A stretch of 61,817 bases of DNA from Actinomycetota bacterium (GCA_030645675.1 JAUSLQ010000023.1:1-61817); one strand, 5' to 3'. Counted from the stretch's first letter, positions 8,841 through 16,859 are shown. Numbers and translations: made by a program. Notes: a model not told the origin generated them from the sequence alone.

Positions 8841-10465
8841 TTGATCTCCTCGAAGGCCTTGGTGTAGCGGAAACTGAAGGCACTGATGCTGGCCACGATG
8901 GCGAAGATGATCACGCTGATCGCAGAGGCGAAGCCGAGGTCTTGCCCACGGCCGCCGCTGAACGCCAGCTTGTACGTGTAGCTGATGAGGATGTCGGTGC
9001 GCCCGGCGACGGAGCCGGACACTGGCGGCCGGCCCTCGGTGAGCAGGTAGATGATGTTGAAGTTGTTGAAGTTGAACGCGAACGAGGCGATCAGCAACGG
9101 GGCGACGGTGATCAGCAGCAGCGGCAACGTCACCCTGCGGAAGGCGGTGAACCCGGTGGCGCCGTCGACGACGGCGGCCTCCTTCAGGTCGCCGGGAATG
9201 CTCTGCAGCGCACCCGTGCACACCAGGAACATGTAGGGGAAGCCCAACCACAGGTTCACCATCAGGATGGAGGCGTACGGCATCCACTGGCCGTCGAGCC
9301 AGGGCAGGTCGAAGCCGAACACGCGGTTGATGATGCCGAACTGCTGGTTCAACATGCCGCGCCAGACGAGCGCGGTCATGAAGCTGGGCAGCGCGTAGGG
9401 CACGATCATCACCAAGCGGTAGAACTTGCGCCCCTTCATACGTTCGTTGGAGAACACGATCGCCAGCAGCAGGCCGAGCCCGAACGTGAGCAGCACCGAG
9501 CCGGCCGCGAACACGAACGTCCAGACGAACACCCGCAGGAAGGGGCCGCGCACGTTCTCGCTGTTGATCCGCTCGTAGTTGGCAGTGCCGATGAACGCAC
9601 GCCAACCCGGGTCGAGTCGGTCGCCGTCGGCCGACACGAACGCGCCGTCCTTCTCCGTGTAGGCCGTGCCGTCGACCGTGTCGACGACGGTGTTGGTGGC
9701 ACTGTCGTACTTCAGCCGCTGCAGCTTGGCGAACGCCTCGGAGAAGCCGTCGTTCTGGATCTCGCCGCCCTCGGTGGGCACGCGGAAGGCGGCGATCTCG
9801 TCGGCCCTGTCCTGCGCGGCGCCGGCGTTCAACGCCACGTAGCCGGCGATGGTGGGTTTGGTCGTGGACTGGTCGACGTCTTCGGTTGCCACCGGGGCCA
9901 GGCCCTCGGCCGTGCCGAGGAACCAGTTGCCATCGGTGTCGGTGAGCAGGTAGGCCAGCGCGCCGGTGGGGGCGTCCTCGGCGACGATCTGCAGGTCGTA
10001 GCGCACAGCACCCTCGGCGGCGCCGATCGAGTTCTGCTCGATGCGCTCGATGGCCTGGCCCTTGGCGAGGATGTTGCCGGTGCCGTAGTTCGTGAACGAC
10101 ACGTACATCGTGTAGATCACCGGATAGAGCGCGAACACCAGCAGGAACAGGGTGCCGGGCAGCAGGTACTTGCCGGCGATGGCACGGGGCGACAGGTAGA
10201 TGTAGTCGATCACCACCAGCGCGATCGCGGCGACTACCGCGTAGATCACGTTCTTGCCCTCACCGGCGCTGAGCATCACCTGGATGCCCAGCAGCACGAG
10301 GGCGTTCACCGCCATCAGCAGGACGAACTTCACCACCAGGCCCAACACGTTGGAGGGGTGCTGGTGGCGGGAGACGGGTCGGGCGCCTTGCGGCGCCCGA
10401 CCCGATTCATGACCGGCGGGCCCACCCGTACGGGGGGTAGCCGTCGTGGATCCGCCGGCCATCAC
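8837..10465 (-). CDS. malF: Maltose/maltodextrin ABC permease MalF
   Basis: A 542-residue permease. A short Gly/Pro-rich N-terminus is followed by three membrane helices. A large extracytoplasmic domain (~150-300) resembles the MalF P2 domain, which contacts the binding protein. Further helices follow, with the EAA loop LKEAAVVDGATGFTAFRRVTL. GTG (10465) and ATG (10462) are adjacent possible starts, 1-4 bases after the malE stop. A strong hairpin lies inside the first ~30 codons (10376-10403). A start downstream of it (GTG at 10348) is possible but has no ribosome binding site. Confidence 0.92.
   Translation of the reverse strand: MMAGGSTTATPRTGGPAGHESGRAPQGARPVSRHQHPSNVLGLVVKFVLLMAVNALVLLGIQVMLSAGEGKNVIYAVVAAIALVVIDYIYLSPRAIAGKYLLPGTLFLLVFALYPVIYTMYVSFTNYGTGNILAKGQAIERIEQNSIGAAEGAVRYDLQIVAEDAPTGALAYLLTDTDGNWFLGTAEGLAPVATEDVDQSTTKPTIAGYVALNAGAAQDRADEIAAFRVPTEGGEIQNDGFSEAFAKLQRLKYDSATNTVVDTVDGTAYTEKDGAFVSADGDRLDPGWRAFIGTANYERINSENVRGPFLRVFVWTFVFAAGSVLLTFGLGLLLAIVFSNERMKGRKFYRLVMIVPYALPSFMTALVWRGMLNQQFGIINRVFGFDLPWLDGQWMPYASILMVNLWLGFPYMFLVCTGALQSIPGDLKEAAVVDGATGFTAFRRVTLPLLLITVAPLLIASFAFNFNNFNIIYLLTEGRPPVSGSVAGRTDILISYTYKLAFSGGRGQDLGFASAISVIIFAIVASISAFSFRYTKAFEEIK
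10376..10403 (-). promoter_or_regulatory. 12-bp perfect hairpin at the malE/malF boundary
   Basis: The arms GGGTCGGGCGCC (10376-10387) and GGCGCCCGACCC (10392-10403) pair perfectly around a TTGC loop. It lies 64 bases after the malE stop and within the first codons of malF. No U-run follows, so it is not a standard terminator. A role as mRNA stabiliser or partial attenuator, giving more binding protein than permease, is inference by analogy with the malE-malF REP elements of enteric bacteria. Confidence 0.5.
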
Positions 10466-10466
10466 A

Positions 10467-11807
10467 TCACCCGATTTCGCTCCGGATGGCCGCTGCGGCG
10501 TCGGTGAACGCTGTTGCGGGGTCGGTACCGGTGAAGATCAGCGAGTAGGCGTCGGTCCATGCGGTCCACACCTTCGACATCGCCGGGATGGCCGGCATCG
10601 GCTGGCCGGCGGTGGCGGCTGCGCCGAAGCCCAGCACGTCGGCGTCGGTGCTGACCTGCTCATACGCCGAGGTCATCGCCGGGGCACGGCCACCGACGTC
10701 GAACAGCGCCAGCTGCACGTCTTCGGTGTTCACGTAGTCCAGCAGGAAGGTCTTGGCCAGGTCTTGCTTCTCCGAGAAGGCCGAGATCATGAAGCCCTGC
10801 ACACCCACGAACACGCGGGGGGTCGCGCCACCGGCGAGCGCCGGGATGGGCTCGACGACGTAGTTGACGCCCATCGCCTTGAAGCCACGGTCGGGGTCGT
10901 TGACGGCCCACGGACCGGTGATCGCGAACGGGGCCCGGCCGGAGCCGAAGCTGTCGATCATGATGTCGTAGGTGACGTCCTTGGAGATGAGGCCCTCTTC
11001 CGACCACTTGGCGAAGTTGGCGGCCGAGGCCAGACCCTCAGGAGTGTCGAGACCCAGCTGGGTCGGGTCGAAGGTGCCGTCGGCGTTCTGGGCGAACACG
11101 TTGGCGCCGGTCATCGAGTACAGCGGGAAGTTGTGGTACGGGTCGGCCGGACCCTGCTGCACGGCCAGCGGCACATCTGCCTTGCCGTCGGCAACCAGCT
11201 GCAGGGCAATGGTCTCGAGCTCTTCCCACGTGGCCGGGGCCTCGGGCACCAGATCGGTGTTACGGATGAGCGCGATGTTCTCCATCGCGTACGGCAGGCC
11301 GTAGGTCTTGCCCTCGTAGGTGAACGCCTGCACCGACACGTCGGCGTAGTCGCCGGCGGCAGTGCCGAGGTCCAGCGGGGCGACGGCGCCGTTGCTGACG
11401 AGCTCGCCGAGCCAGTCGTGCGCACCGACGATGATGTCAGGGCCCTGGCCGGCGGGGCCGGCGGTGACCAGGTTGTCGCGGATGCGATCCGACGGCACTT
11501 CGAGGACGCTGACGGTGATGCCCTCGGCCTCACCGAAGGCCTGGGCCACCGGCTCGAGCACGGGGATGCGGGTGGCATCGGCCCAGATCACCAGGTCGGC
11601 GTCGCCGCGCTCCGGCGGCACGTAGACGGTGGTGGTGGGGGCGACGGTGTCGCCCGGCACGGTGGTGTCGGGGGCCGCAGTGGTGTCGCTGCCCTCGCTG
11701 ACGGTGGTGGTGGCGCCGGTGGTGCTGGTGGTCTCGTCGTCGCCGCACGAAGCGACGAGGAACGATGCGACCAGGGCGGCGGCGATGAACGGTTTGCGCA
11801 CTCGCAC
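10467..11807 (-). CDS. malE: Maltodextrin-binding lipoprotein MalE
   Basis: A 446-residue extracellular solute-binding protein (family 1). It has a lipoprotein signal peptide with lipobox LVASC followed by GDDE. A Thr/Ser-rich linker comes next, then the mature domain starting at DLVIWAD. Typical blocks include GPDIIVGAHDWLGEL, YGLPYAMENIALIRNTDLVP and PFAITGPWAV. The start is GTG at 11807, preceded by AGGGGGAG with a 5-base gap. A second GTG lies two codons later. The very long open frame upstream runs antisense through the regulator gene and is not coding. First gene of the mal operon. Confidence 0.94.
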   Translation of the reverse strand: MRVRKPFIAAALVASFLVASCGDDETTSTTGATTTVSEGSDTTAAPDTTVPGDTVAPTTTVYVPPERGDADLVIWADATRIPVLEPVAQAFGEAEGITVSVLEVPSDRIRDNLVTAGPAGQGPDIIVGAHDWLGELVSNGAVAPLDLGTAAGDYADVSVQAFTYEGKTYGLPYAMENIALIRNTDLVPEAPATWEELETIALQLVADGKADVPLAVQQGPADPYHNFPLYSMTGANVFAQNADGTFDPTQLGLDTPEGLASAANFAKWSEEGLISKDVTYDIMIDSFGSGRAPFAITGPWAVNDPDRGFKAMGVNYVVEPIPALAGGATPRVFVGVQGFMISAFSEKQDLAKTFLLDYVNTEDVQLALFDVGGRAPAMTSAYEQVSTDADVLGFGAAATAGQPMPAIPAMSKVWTAWTDAYSLIFTGTDPATAFTDAAAAIRSEIG

Positions 11808-11837
11808 GGTAACTCCCCCTCGGAGTCGTCGGAATAT

Positions 11838-11870
11838 GGGTGCCGACGCTGACGAGGCCGTTCGGCACCC
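11838..11870 (-). promoter_or_regulatory. Stem-loop in the malE leader
   Basis: A perfect 9-bp inverted repeat, GGGTGCCGA (11838-11846) and TCGGCACCC (11862-11870), with a 15-base loop. It lies between the predicted malE promoter and the ribosome binding site, so it would fold in the 5' leader. A regulatory role is inferred only from position. Confidence 0.4.
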
Positions 11871-11873
11871 TTC

Positions 11874-11902
11874 GTTGTACCACCGTCGAGGGCGGTTGGA
11901 AA
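11874..11902 (-). promoter_or_regulatory. Predicted malE promoter
   Basis: On the minus strand, -35 TTTCCA (11897-11902) and -10 TACAAC (11874-11879) are separated by 17 bases. The palindromic operator begins 2 bases upstream of this -35. Assigned by eye. Confidence 0.35.
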
Positions 11903-11904
11903 GA

Positions 11905-11927
11905 CTTTGCTGCAAGTTCTTGCAAAG
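11905..11927. promoter_or_regulatory. Palindromic operator of the mal regulator
   Basis: The core is TGCAAG-TT-CTTGCA (11911-11924), a perfect inverted repeat with a 2-base centre. It is flanked by CTTTGC (11905-11910) and GCAAAG (11922-11927), which also pair. CTTGCA-type half-sites fit LacI-family maltose repressors of actinobacteria. It overlaps the -35 of the regulator gene and touches the malE -35, so one bound dimer could control both directions. Confidence 0.7.
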
Positions 11928-11947
11928 ATTTTCAGGCGTACTAGGAT
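11920..11947 (+). promoter_or_regulatory. Regulator promoter (leaderless)
   Basis: -35 TTGCAA (11920-11925), 16 bases, -10 TAGGAT (11942-11947), then 7 bases to the GTG at 11955. Transcription would start at the start codon. The -35 lies inside the operator, which predicts autorepression. Confidence 0.5.
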
Positions 11948-11954
11948 CATCGAC

Positions 11955-13007
11955 GTGACTCCCCGCCTGCGCGACATCGCCCGCCATGCGGGTGTCAGCG
12001 AAGCGACGGTCAGTCGCGTGGTCAACAACAAGCCGGGTGTCAACGAGACCACCCGTCGCAACGTGCTGGCGGCCATCGCCGAGTTCCGCTACGAGTCTGC
12101 CGGCCTGCGCCGCGCCGACCGTGCCGGGTTGGTGGGTCTGCTCATCCCCGAACTGGGCAACCCGATCTTCCCGGCCTTCGCGCAGGTGTTCACCGGTTTG
12201 CTCGCCGCCCAGCGGTTCACCACGGTGCTCTGCACCGCCACCGTCGATGGGGTGAGTGAAGAGGAATACGTCGACATGCTGCTGGACCATGGGCTCAGTG
12301 GGCTCATCGTCGTGTCGGGCAAGAACGCCGACACCACCGCCGACCACAGCCTGTACCGCGGGTTGGCGGGTCGCCGGCTGCCGATGGTGTTCCTCAACGG
12401 CTCGGTCACCGACGTCGATTCGCCGGTGGTCAGCACCGACGACGCCCACGCGGCCAACATCGCCGTACGCCACCTCGCGGGGCTGGGCCACGAAGCCATC
12501 GGCTGCGCTGTCGGTTCCAGCCGTTACGTGCCGGTGCAGCGCCGCCTGCAGGGCTACCACCAGGCGATGCACGAGCTGGGGCTGGTGCCGATGGTCTGCG
12601 AGTCGGAGTTCACGGTGGAGGGCGGCGAGGCCGCGTCGCACCAGCTGCTCGATCGCGGCGTCACGGCCATCATCACGGCCAGCGACCTGATGGCCCTCGG
12701 CGCCATTCGCGCAGCCGGTGAACGCGGCCTGCGCGTGCCTGCCGACGTCTCGGTGGTGGGCTACGACGACAACATGCTGCTGAACTTCACCGACCCGGCG
12801 CTGACGTCGGTGCGCCAGCCGTTGAGCGCGATGTGCACCGCTGCGGTCAGCGCCTTGATCGACCAGATCAACGGCGTGCAGCGCCCCACTCACGAGCTCG
12901 TGTTCCGCGGCGAGCTGATCGTGCGGGCCTCCACGGCCCTGCGCCGGGGCAGCTGGGTTCAGCCGTCGAACCAGATGCTGCGCACCACCGAGCCGATCTC
13001 GAAGTAG
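11955..13007 (+). CDS. malR: LacI-family maltose-operon regulator
   Basis: A 350-residue DNA-binding regulator. The N-terminal LacI helix-turn-helix is textbook (LRDIARHAGVSEATVSRVVN) with the hinge region after it. The rest is the periplasmic-binding-protein-like ligand domain (LVGLLIPELGNPIFP near the start, VVGYDDNMLLNFTDPALTSVRQPL near the end). GTG at 11955 places the HTH at residue 3 and has a leaderless -10. The frame upstream of it has no other support. It is divergent from malE with the operator between, so it most likely represses the mal operon until maltodextrin binds. The 3' end overlaps the convergent membrane-protein gene by 49 bp. Confidence 0.9.
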   Translation: MTPRLRDIARHAGVSEATVSRVVNNKPGVNETTRRNVLAAIAEFRYESAGLRRADRAGLVGLLIPELGNPIFPAFAQVFTGLLAAQRFTTVLCTATVDGVSEEEYVDMLLDHGLSGLIVVSGKNADTTADHSLYRGLAGRRLPMVFLNGSVTDVDSPVVSTDDAHAANIAVRHLAGLGHEAIGCAVGSSRYVPVQRRLQGYHQAMHELGLVPMVCESEFTVEGGEAASHQLLDRGVTAIITASDLMALGAIRAAGERGLRVPADVSVVGYDDNMLLNFTDPALTSVRQPLSAMCTAAVSALIDQINGVQRPTHELVFRGELIVRASTALRRGSWVQPSNQMLRTTEPISK

Positions 13008-13867
13008 TACCAGCCGTCGCCCAGGTCGCGCAGCATGCGGATGCCGGGGGTGCGCTCGATGGCGTGGTCGGGGCTGTACACCAGGCCGGTGGCGTCGTCG
13101 TCGCCTTCGTCGCCCTCCAGGTACAGGCGTGTCTGGCCGTCGACGACCCGCTGGCGGGCGCTGTGCCAGCAGAAGCTGCCGGTGTTGGCCTTGGTGACCT
13201 CCTCGCCGCGGGTGACGGCGACGGTGAGCTTGGGCTGGCAGTAGGCCCAGCGCGCGCGGAACGGCCCGCCGACGGTGTAGAAGACGCCCACCGCGAGAGC
13301 AACGGTGAGCCACACCGGCCACCAGCGCACCGGGCGCCCGATGGCACGGCCGTGCTGGGCGAACGCCCAGCCCACCCAGCAACCGGCGGCCGTGATGGCA
13401 GCGGCCAGCTGGTTCCACATCTCGTCGGGGCCCGACGATTGCCATGCGTTGATCGCCATCACCAGCGGGAACAGGCAGAACAGGGCCACCATCAGCCGCG
13501 GCCGCTTCTCCAGCGGCTCGGAGTCGTCGGTGACGTCGATCTCGAACATGTCGATCAGGCGGTGGGCCAGCCGGGCGGTGGACGGGTCGAGCAGCATCAA
13601 CGCGGTCACGCCCACCAGCACCAGCAGCGTGGGCACGACGGCCAGCTGCAGCGCGAACGCGGCCAGCGCGGCCACTGTGGCCCCGACGGCCAGCGCGAAC
13701 GGCCACGAGCGAGCGACCGTGCCGTTCGTGTCGACCGTGCCGTTCGTGCCGTTCGTGTCGACGGTGTCGACGGTGTCGTTCGTGCTGGTGGAGGTGTTGG
13801 CGGTGCGCGGGGTTGCGTCGTCGGGCGGCCCGCTCGGCGAGTCGGTCGTCACGGTGTCGTCGGCCAC
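12959..13867 (-). CDS. Hypothetical membrane protein with Thr/Asp-rich N-terminus
   Basis: 302 residues. The first ~55 are a low-complexity stretch built from VDTNGT-like units, encoded by an imperfect repeat at ~13720-13790. Two pairs of hydrophobic helices follow (~55-95 and ~125-195). The C-terminal ~100-residue soluble domain contains cysteines (WAYCQPKL, GSFCWHSARQ) and ends in GIRMLRDLGDGWYYFEIGS. I do not recognise the family. The GTG start at 13867 is chosen because a leaderless -10 precedes it. The 3' end runs 49 bp into malR on the opposite strand. Confidence 0.7.
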   Translation of the reverse strand: MADDTVTTDSPSGPPDDATPRTANTSTSTNDTVDTVDTNGTNGTVDTNGTVARSWPFALAVGATVAALAAFALQLAVVPTLLVLVGVTALMLLDPSTARLAHRLIDMFEIDVTDDSEPLEKRPRLMVALFCLFPLVMAINAWQSSGPDEMWNQLAAAITAAGCWVGWAFAQHGRAIGRPVRWWPVWLTVALAVGVFYTVGGPFRARWAYCQPKLTVAVTRGEEVTKANTGSFCWHSARQRVVDGQTRLYLEGDEGDDDATGLVYSPDHAIERTPGIRMLRDLGDGWYYFEIGSVVRSIWFDG

Positions 13868-13873
13868 GCGCCG

Positions 13874-13879
13874 AGCGTA
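13874..13879 (-). promoter_or_regulatory. -10 element of membrane-protein gene (leaderless type)
   Basis: TACGCT on the minus strand, then 6 bases to the GTG at 13867. Confidence 0.45.
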
Positions 13880-13887
13880 CAACCACG

Positions 13888-14520
13888 TCACGCGAACGCG
13901 GCGATGGCCTCCGCCAGCAGCTCGCGGTCCGGGCCCAGTGTGGCGACGTGGCCGCTGTTCGGTAGCAGCAAGCGCTGCACGAGGCCGCCGAGCGAAGCCG
14001 CGATCAGCTCCGCGCCGTCGGGGTCGACCACGTCGTCGTAGGCGCTGGTGACCAACAGCACGGGCACCTTCACTCCCGCCAGGCCGGTGGCCAGAACGCC
14101 GTCGGCCATCTCGATCAAGGCCGTGATGGGCAGGCGGGTGTAGCCCTCTTCGCCCTCGGCCAGCGGCGGGCCGTCGACCCAGTCGTGGCCGCGCGATTGG
14201 CGCCACTCGAGGCCGTCGACCGCATCAGGGTCGGGGGCCGGCGGGTTGATCGCCACCACCGCCCGACAGCCGTGCTGCAGCGACAGCGCGAACGCGAGCA
14301 CGCCGCCCATCGACTGGCCCACCACCACGTCGGCCGGCCACTCGGCCGCGGCGGCCAGCCACTGTGCCCACCCGACACCGACGAGGTCGTCGGGCACACC
14401 GCCGTGGCCCGGCAGGGTGGGCGCGTGCACCGTGTGGCCGGCCGCGGTGAGCGCGTCGACCAGTGGTTGCATGGTGCGGGCGGTGCCGCCCAGGCCGTGC
14501 AGGCAGAGGATGCGGGCCAT
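13888..14520 (-). CDS. Alpha/beta-hydrolase (carboxylesterase-like)
   Basis: A 210-residue serine hydrolase. The oxyanion-hole strand is ILCLHGLGG. The nucleophile elbow is GQSMGG, with Ser near residue 80. A late Asp follows LLVTSAYDDVVDP and the catalytic His is in LLPNSGHVATL, so the triad is complete. The short cap and size match Est30-like carboxylesterases. It starts 13 bases after the stop of the PLP-enzyme gene upstream, so the two are probably co-transcribed. The substrate is unknown. Confidence 0.85.
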   Translation of the reverse strand: MARILCLHGLGGTARTMQPLVDALTAAGHTVHAPTLPGHGGVPDDLVGVGWAQWLAAAAEWPADVVVGQSMGGVLAFALSLQHGCRAVVAINPPAPDPDAVDGLEWRQSRGHDWVDGPPLAEGEEGYTRLPITALIEMADGVLATGLAGVKVPVLLVTSAYDDVVDPDGAELIAASLGGLVQRLLLPNSGHVATLGPDRELLAEAIAAFA

Positions 14521-14533
14521 CGTCGCGGCCGGC

Positions 14534-15733
14534 TCAGGCCAAGGCTTGCAGCAGGTCGGCCAGCAGGTCGTCGGCGTCTTCCAGGCCTACCGAGATGCGC
14601 AGCAGGCCGGGAGTGACGCCCTGCTCGGCCGCCTCGGCGTCGGTGAGGCTGGCGTGGGTGGTGGTGCAGGGGTGGCACACCAGGGTTTCGGGGCCGCCCA
14701 GCGACGTGGCGACGCGCACCAGTTGCACGCTGGAGAGCAGGTGCTCGGCCGCGGCCCGGCCGCCGGCGAGGTCGATGGCCAGCACGGTGCCGAAGTGGTG
14801 CATCTGCCGCTTGGCCAGTTCGTGTTGCGGGTGGGTGCGCAGGCCCGGGTAGTGCACGGCGGCGACCGATGGGTGGGCCTGCAACTCGGCCGCCAGGCGC
14901 AGCGCGCTGGCCGACTGGTGGGCGGTGCGCACGGCCAGCGTGCGCATGCCGCGCAGCGCGTTCAGCGCATCGAACGGCGACGGCGTGGCGCCGTGCAGCA
15001 CGTGGTAGCCCCAGATCTCGTTCAGCAGGTCGCGCTCGCCGCTGACGACGCCCAGCGTGGCGTCGTTGTGACCGGCGATGCCCTTGGTGGCCGAGTGCAG
15101 CGACCGGTGCACGCCGTGCGCCAATGGCTGCTGGCCGAGGGGAGTGGCGAACGTGGAGTCGACCATGGTGATCGGGCCGCGCAGGGCGCCGATCTCGTCG
15201 AGATCGACCAGTTCCAGCAGCGGGTTCGATGGTGTCTCGGCGATGGCCAGCATCGTGCGACCCGGCTGGATGGCTGCCGCGAACGCCCCCGGCTGGGTGC
15301 CGTCGACGAAGGTGACCTCGATGCCGAAGCGGGCGCACGGCCCCTGCAGGAACGCGAGCGTTGCCGAGTACAGCTGACGCTGGGCGACGATGTGGCTGCC
15401 CTGCCCGCACAGGGCGAGCACGACGGTGCTGATGGCGCCCATGCCGCTGGCGAAGGCGAGCGACGACTCGGCACCTTCCAGCGCGGCGACGGCCTCCTCG
15501 AACGAGGCGACCGTCGGGTTGGCGTAGCGGCCGTAGAACTCACCCGAGCGCACCCCGGTGGCGCGGCGGCGGGCGTCGTGCATGTCGGTGCTCTGCCACA
15601 CGCTGCTGGCCCACAGTGCGGGGGCGAGCGATCGCCCGCTGTGCCCGCGGCCGGCGGTGATGGCGCGGGTGGCGGGCCGTTGCGTCGCGGGCTGCTGCGT
15701 CGCGGGCTGCTGCGTGGCGGGCTGGTCCGGCAT
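14534..15733 (-). CDS. PLP-dependent Cys/Met metabolism enzyme (trans-sulfuration family)
   Basis: 399 residues, fold type I. The PLP lysine lies in HSATKGIAGHND. The phosphate-binding block is FASGMGAIST and the substrate-carboxylate region is VATSLGGPETLVCHP. The family holds cystathionine gamma-synthase, cystathionine gamma-lyase, methionine gamma-lyase and O-acylhomoserine sulfhydrylases, and the sequence alone does not decide between them. The N-terminus has a PATQQ repeat (three 15-bp units at ~15680-15725), unlike the family, likely a disordered tail. ATG at 15733 has a leaderless -10. Confidence 0.85.
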   Translation of the reverse strand: MPDQPATQQPATQQPATQRPATRAITAGRGHSGRSLAPALWASSVWQSTDMHDARRRATGVRSGEFYGRYANPTVASFEEAVAALEGAESSLAFASGMGAISTVVLALCGQGSHIVAQRQLYSATLAFLQGPCARFGIEVTFVDGTQPGAFAAAIQPGRTMLAIAETPSNPLLELVDLDEIGALRGPITMVDSTFATPLGQQPLAHGVHRSLHSATKGIAGHNDATLGVVSGERDLLNEIWGYHVLHGATPSPFDALNALRGMRTLAVRTAHQSASALRLAAELQAHPSVAAVHYPGLRTHPQHELAKRQMHHFGTVLAIDLAGGRAAAEHLLSSVQLVRVATSLGGPETLVCHPCTTTHASLTDAEAAEQGVTPGLLRISVGLEDADDLLADLLQALA

Positions 15734-15740
15734 CTCGCCA

Positions 15741-15746
15741 AGACTA
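15741..15746 (-). promoter_or_regulatory. -10 element of the PLP-enzyme gene
   Basis: TAGTCT on the minus strand with 7 bases to the ATG at 15733. It shares a 37-bp intergenic region with the divergent -10 at 15758. Confidence 0.45.
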
Positions 15747-15757
15747 CGGCCTCGCTC

Positions 15758-15763
15758 TACGCT
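15758..15763 (+). promoter_or_regulatory. -10 element of the DinB-fold gene
   Basis: TACGCT, then 7 bases to the ATG at 15771, so a leaderless transcript is predicted. Confidence 0.45.
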
Positions 15764-15770
15764 GCGTCCC

Positions 15771-16418
15771 ATGACAATCGACTTGGGTGTGCTGTACCGC
15801 GGGGCTCGAGAGCGCATCACCACGCTGGTCGCGGCCGGCGACGTGCCCGATGCGCTGGTGGTGCCGGCCACGCCCGACTGGACCGTGCACGACGTGGTTG
15901 CCCACGTGGTGGGTGTCGCTGAAGATGCGGCCACCGGCAACATGGCCGGTGCCCCGGGCGACGCGTGGACCGCTGCTCAGGTGGCACGTGGTGCCGGAGG
16001 GACGATCTCCGAGCTGCTGGCCGGCTGGGCCCAGCACGGGCCCGCGCTGGAGGGTTTCCTCTCCGGCCCCGGTGGCGGTATGGCCGCTGCCGCGGCGATG
16101 GACGTGCACTGCCACGAAGCAGATCTGCGTCACGCGCTGGGGCTGCCATCGGCGCCGCCCGCGGAGTTCCTGGCGTGGGCCGGGCCGTCGATGCGCGATC
16201 GGTTCGAGGCGCAGGTGGCCGAGGCCGGCCTGCGACCGTTGGCGCTGGAGATCAGCGATCTGGAGTGGTTCCGCGGCCGCCTCGGGCGGCGCACGGAAGC
16301 CGAGGTGGCGGCCTACCCCTGGCCGGTGGCAGCCGAGCCCTACCTGGACCTGTTCTTCATCTTCGGTCGTGCAGCCACCTCGCTGGGCGAGACCGGGCAG
16401 TCGGGTGATGCGACGTGA
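15771..16418 (+). CDS. Maleylpyruvate isomerase/DinB-fold family protein (mycothiol type)
   Basis: 215 residues of the actinobacterial family related to mycothiol-dependent maleylpyruvate isomerase (TIGR03083-like). The signature of this four-helix fold is visible: TPDWTVHDVVAHVVGV, with a metal-ligand-like His, then MDVHCHEADLRHALG with further His residues. Such proteins use or sense mycothiol, and the exact reaction is unknown. ATG at 15771 is chosen over the longer open frame because the upstream part is the antisense of the PLP gene. Overlaps the VOC gene (GTGA). Confidence 0.78.
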   Translation: MTIDLGVLYRGARERITTLVAAGDVPDALVVPATPDWTVHDVVAHVVGVAEDAATGNMAGAPGDAWTAAQVARGAGGTISELLAGWAQHGPALEGFLSGPGGGMAAAAAMDVHCHEADLRHALGLPSAPPAEFLAWAGPSMRDRFEAQVAEAGLRPLALEISDLEWFRGRLGRRTEAEVAAYPWPVAAEPYLDLFFIFGRAATSLGETGQSGDAT

Positions 16419-16777
16419 TCGGCCGCCTCGACGAGGTGGTGGTCGACTGCCACGACCCGATGCAGCTGGCCGAGTTCTGGCAGCGCGTACTGGGCGGGTA
16501 CATCGTCCGTCAGAGCCACGAATGGGTGGCACTCGAGCCGCCGACCGGCCTCACCGTCTCGTTCCAACTGGTGCCGGAGGCGAAGGTGGTGAAGAACCGG
16601 GTGCACCTCGACGTGGACGTGGGCGACCTCACCGAGTCGATCGCCGCCGCAGAAGCCGCCGGCGCCCGACGCCTGGGCGAAGTGGTGTACGACGAGCTCG
16701 GTGGTTTCCAGGTGATGGCCGACCCGGAGGGCAACGAGTTCTGCCTGATCAGCGGGCCAACCGCGATCACTGCGTGA
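16415..16777 (+). CDS. VOC-superfamily (glyoxalase-like) protein
   Basis: 120 residues with the betaalphabetabetabeta pattern of one VOC module pair. It begins RLDEVVVDCHDPMQLAEFW and ends with the conserved VMADPEGNEFCLI, which holds the last metal Glu. A HLDVDV segment gives the His ligand. The substrate is unknown. The start GTG overlaps the upstream stop by 4 bases, so the pair is translationally coupled. Confidence 0.82.
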   Translation: MIGRLDEVVVDCHDPMQLAEFWQRVLGGYIVRQSHEWVALEPPTGLTVSFQLVPEAKVVKNRVHLDVDVGDLTESIAAAEAAGARRLGEVVYDELGGFQVMADPEGNEFCLISGPTAITA

Positions 16778-16846
16778 GCCCCCGCAGCGGTCCTGTCGCA
16801 CGAACTGTTCATCGAACCTCGATCGCGGCCGTTTCGGTGGGATGGC

Positions 16847-16852
16847 TACTGT
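16847..16852 (+). promoter_or_regulatory. -10 element of pfk
   Basis: TACTGT, then exactly 7 bases to the ATG at 16860. This supports starting Pfk at MSRPIQRIAL rather than at the ATG at 16842, which lies upstream of the hexamer. Confidence 0.5.
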
Positions 16853-16859
16853 CGAGATC

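Noticed and set aside
10446-11852. 468-codon plus-strand frame over malE
   Set aside because: Antisense shadow of malE. It has no start signal or recognisable motif.
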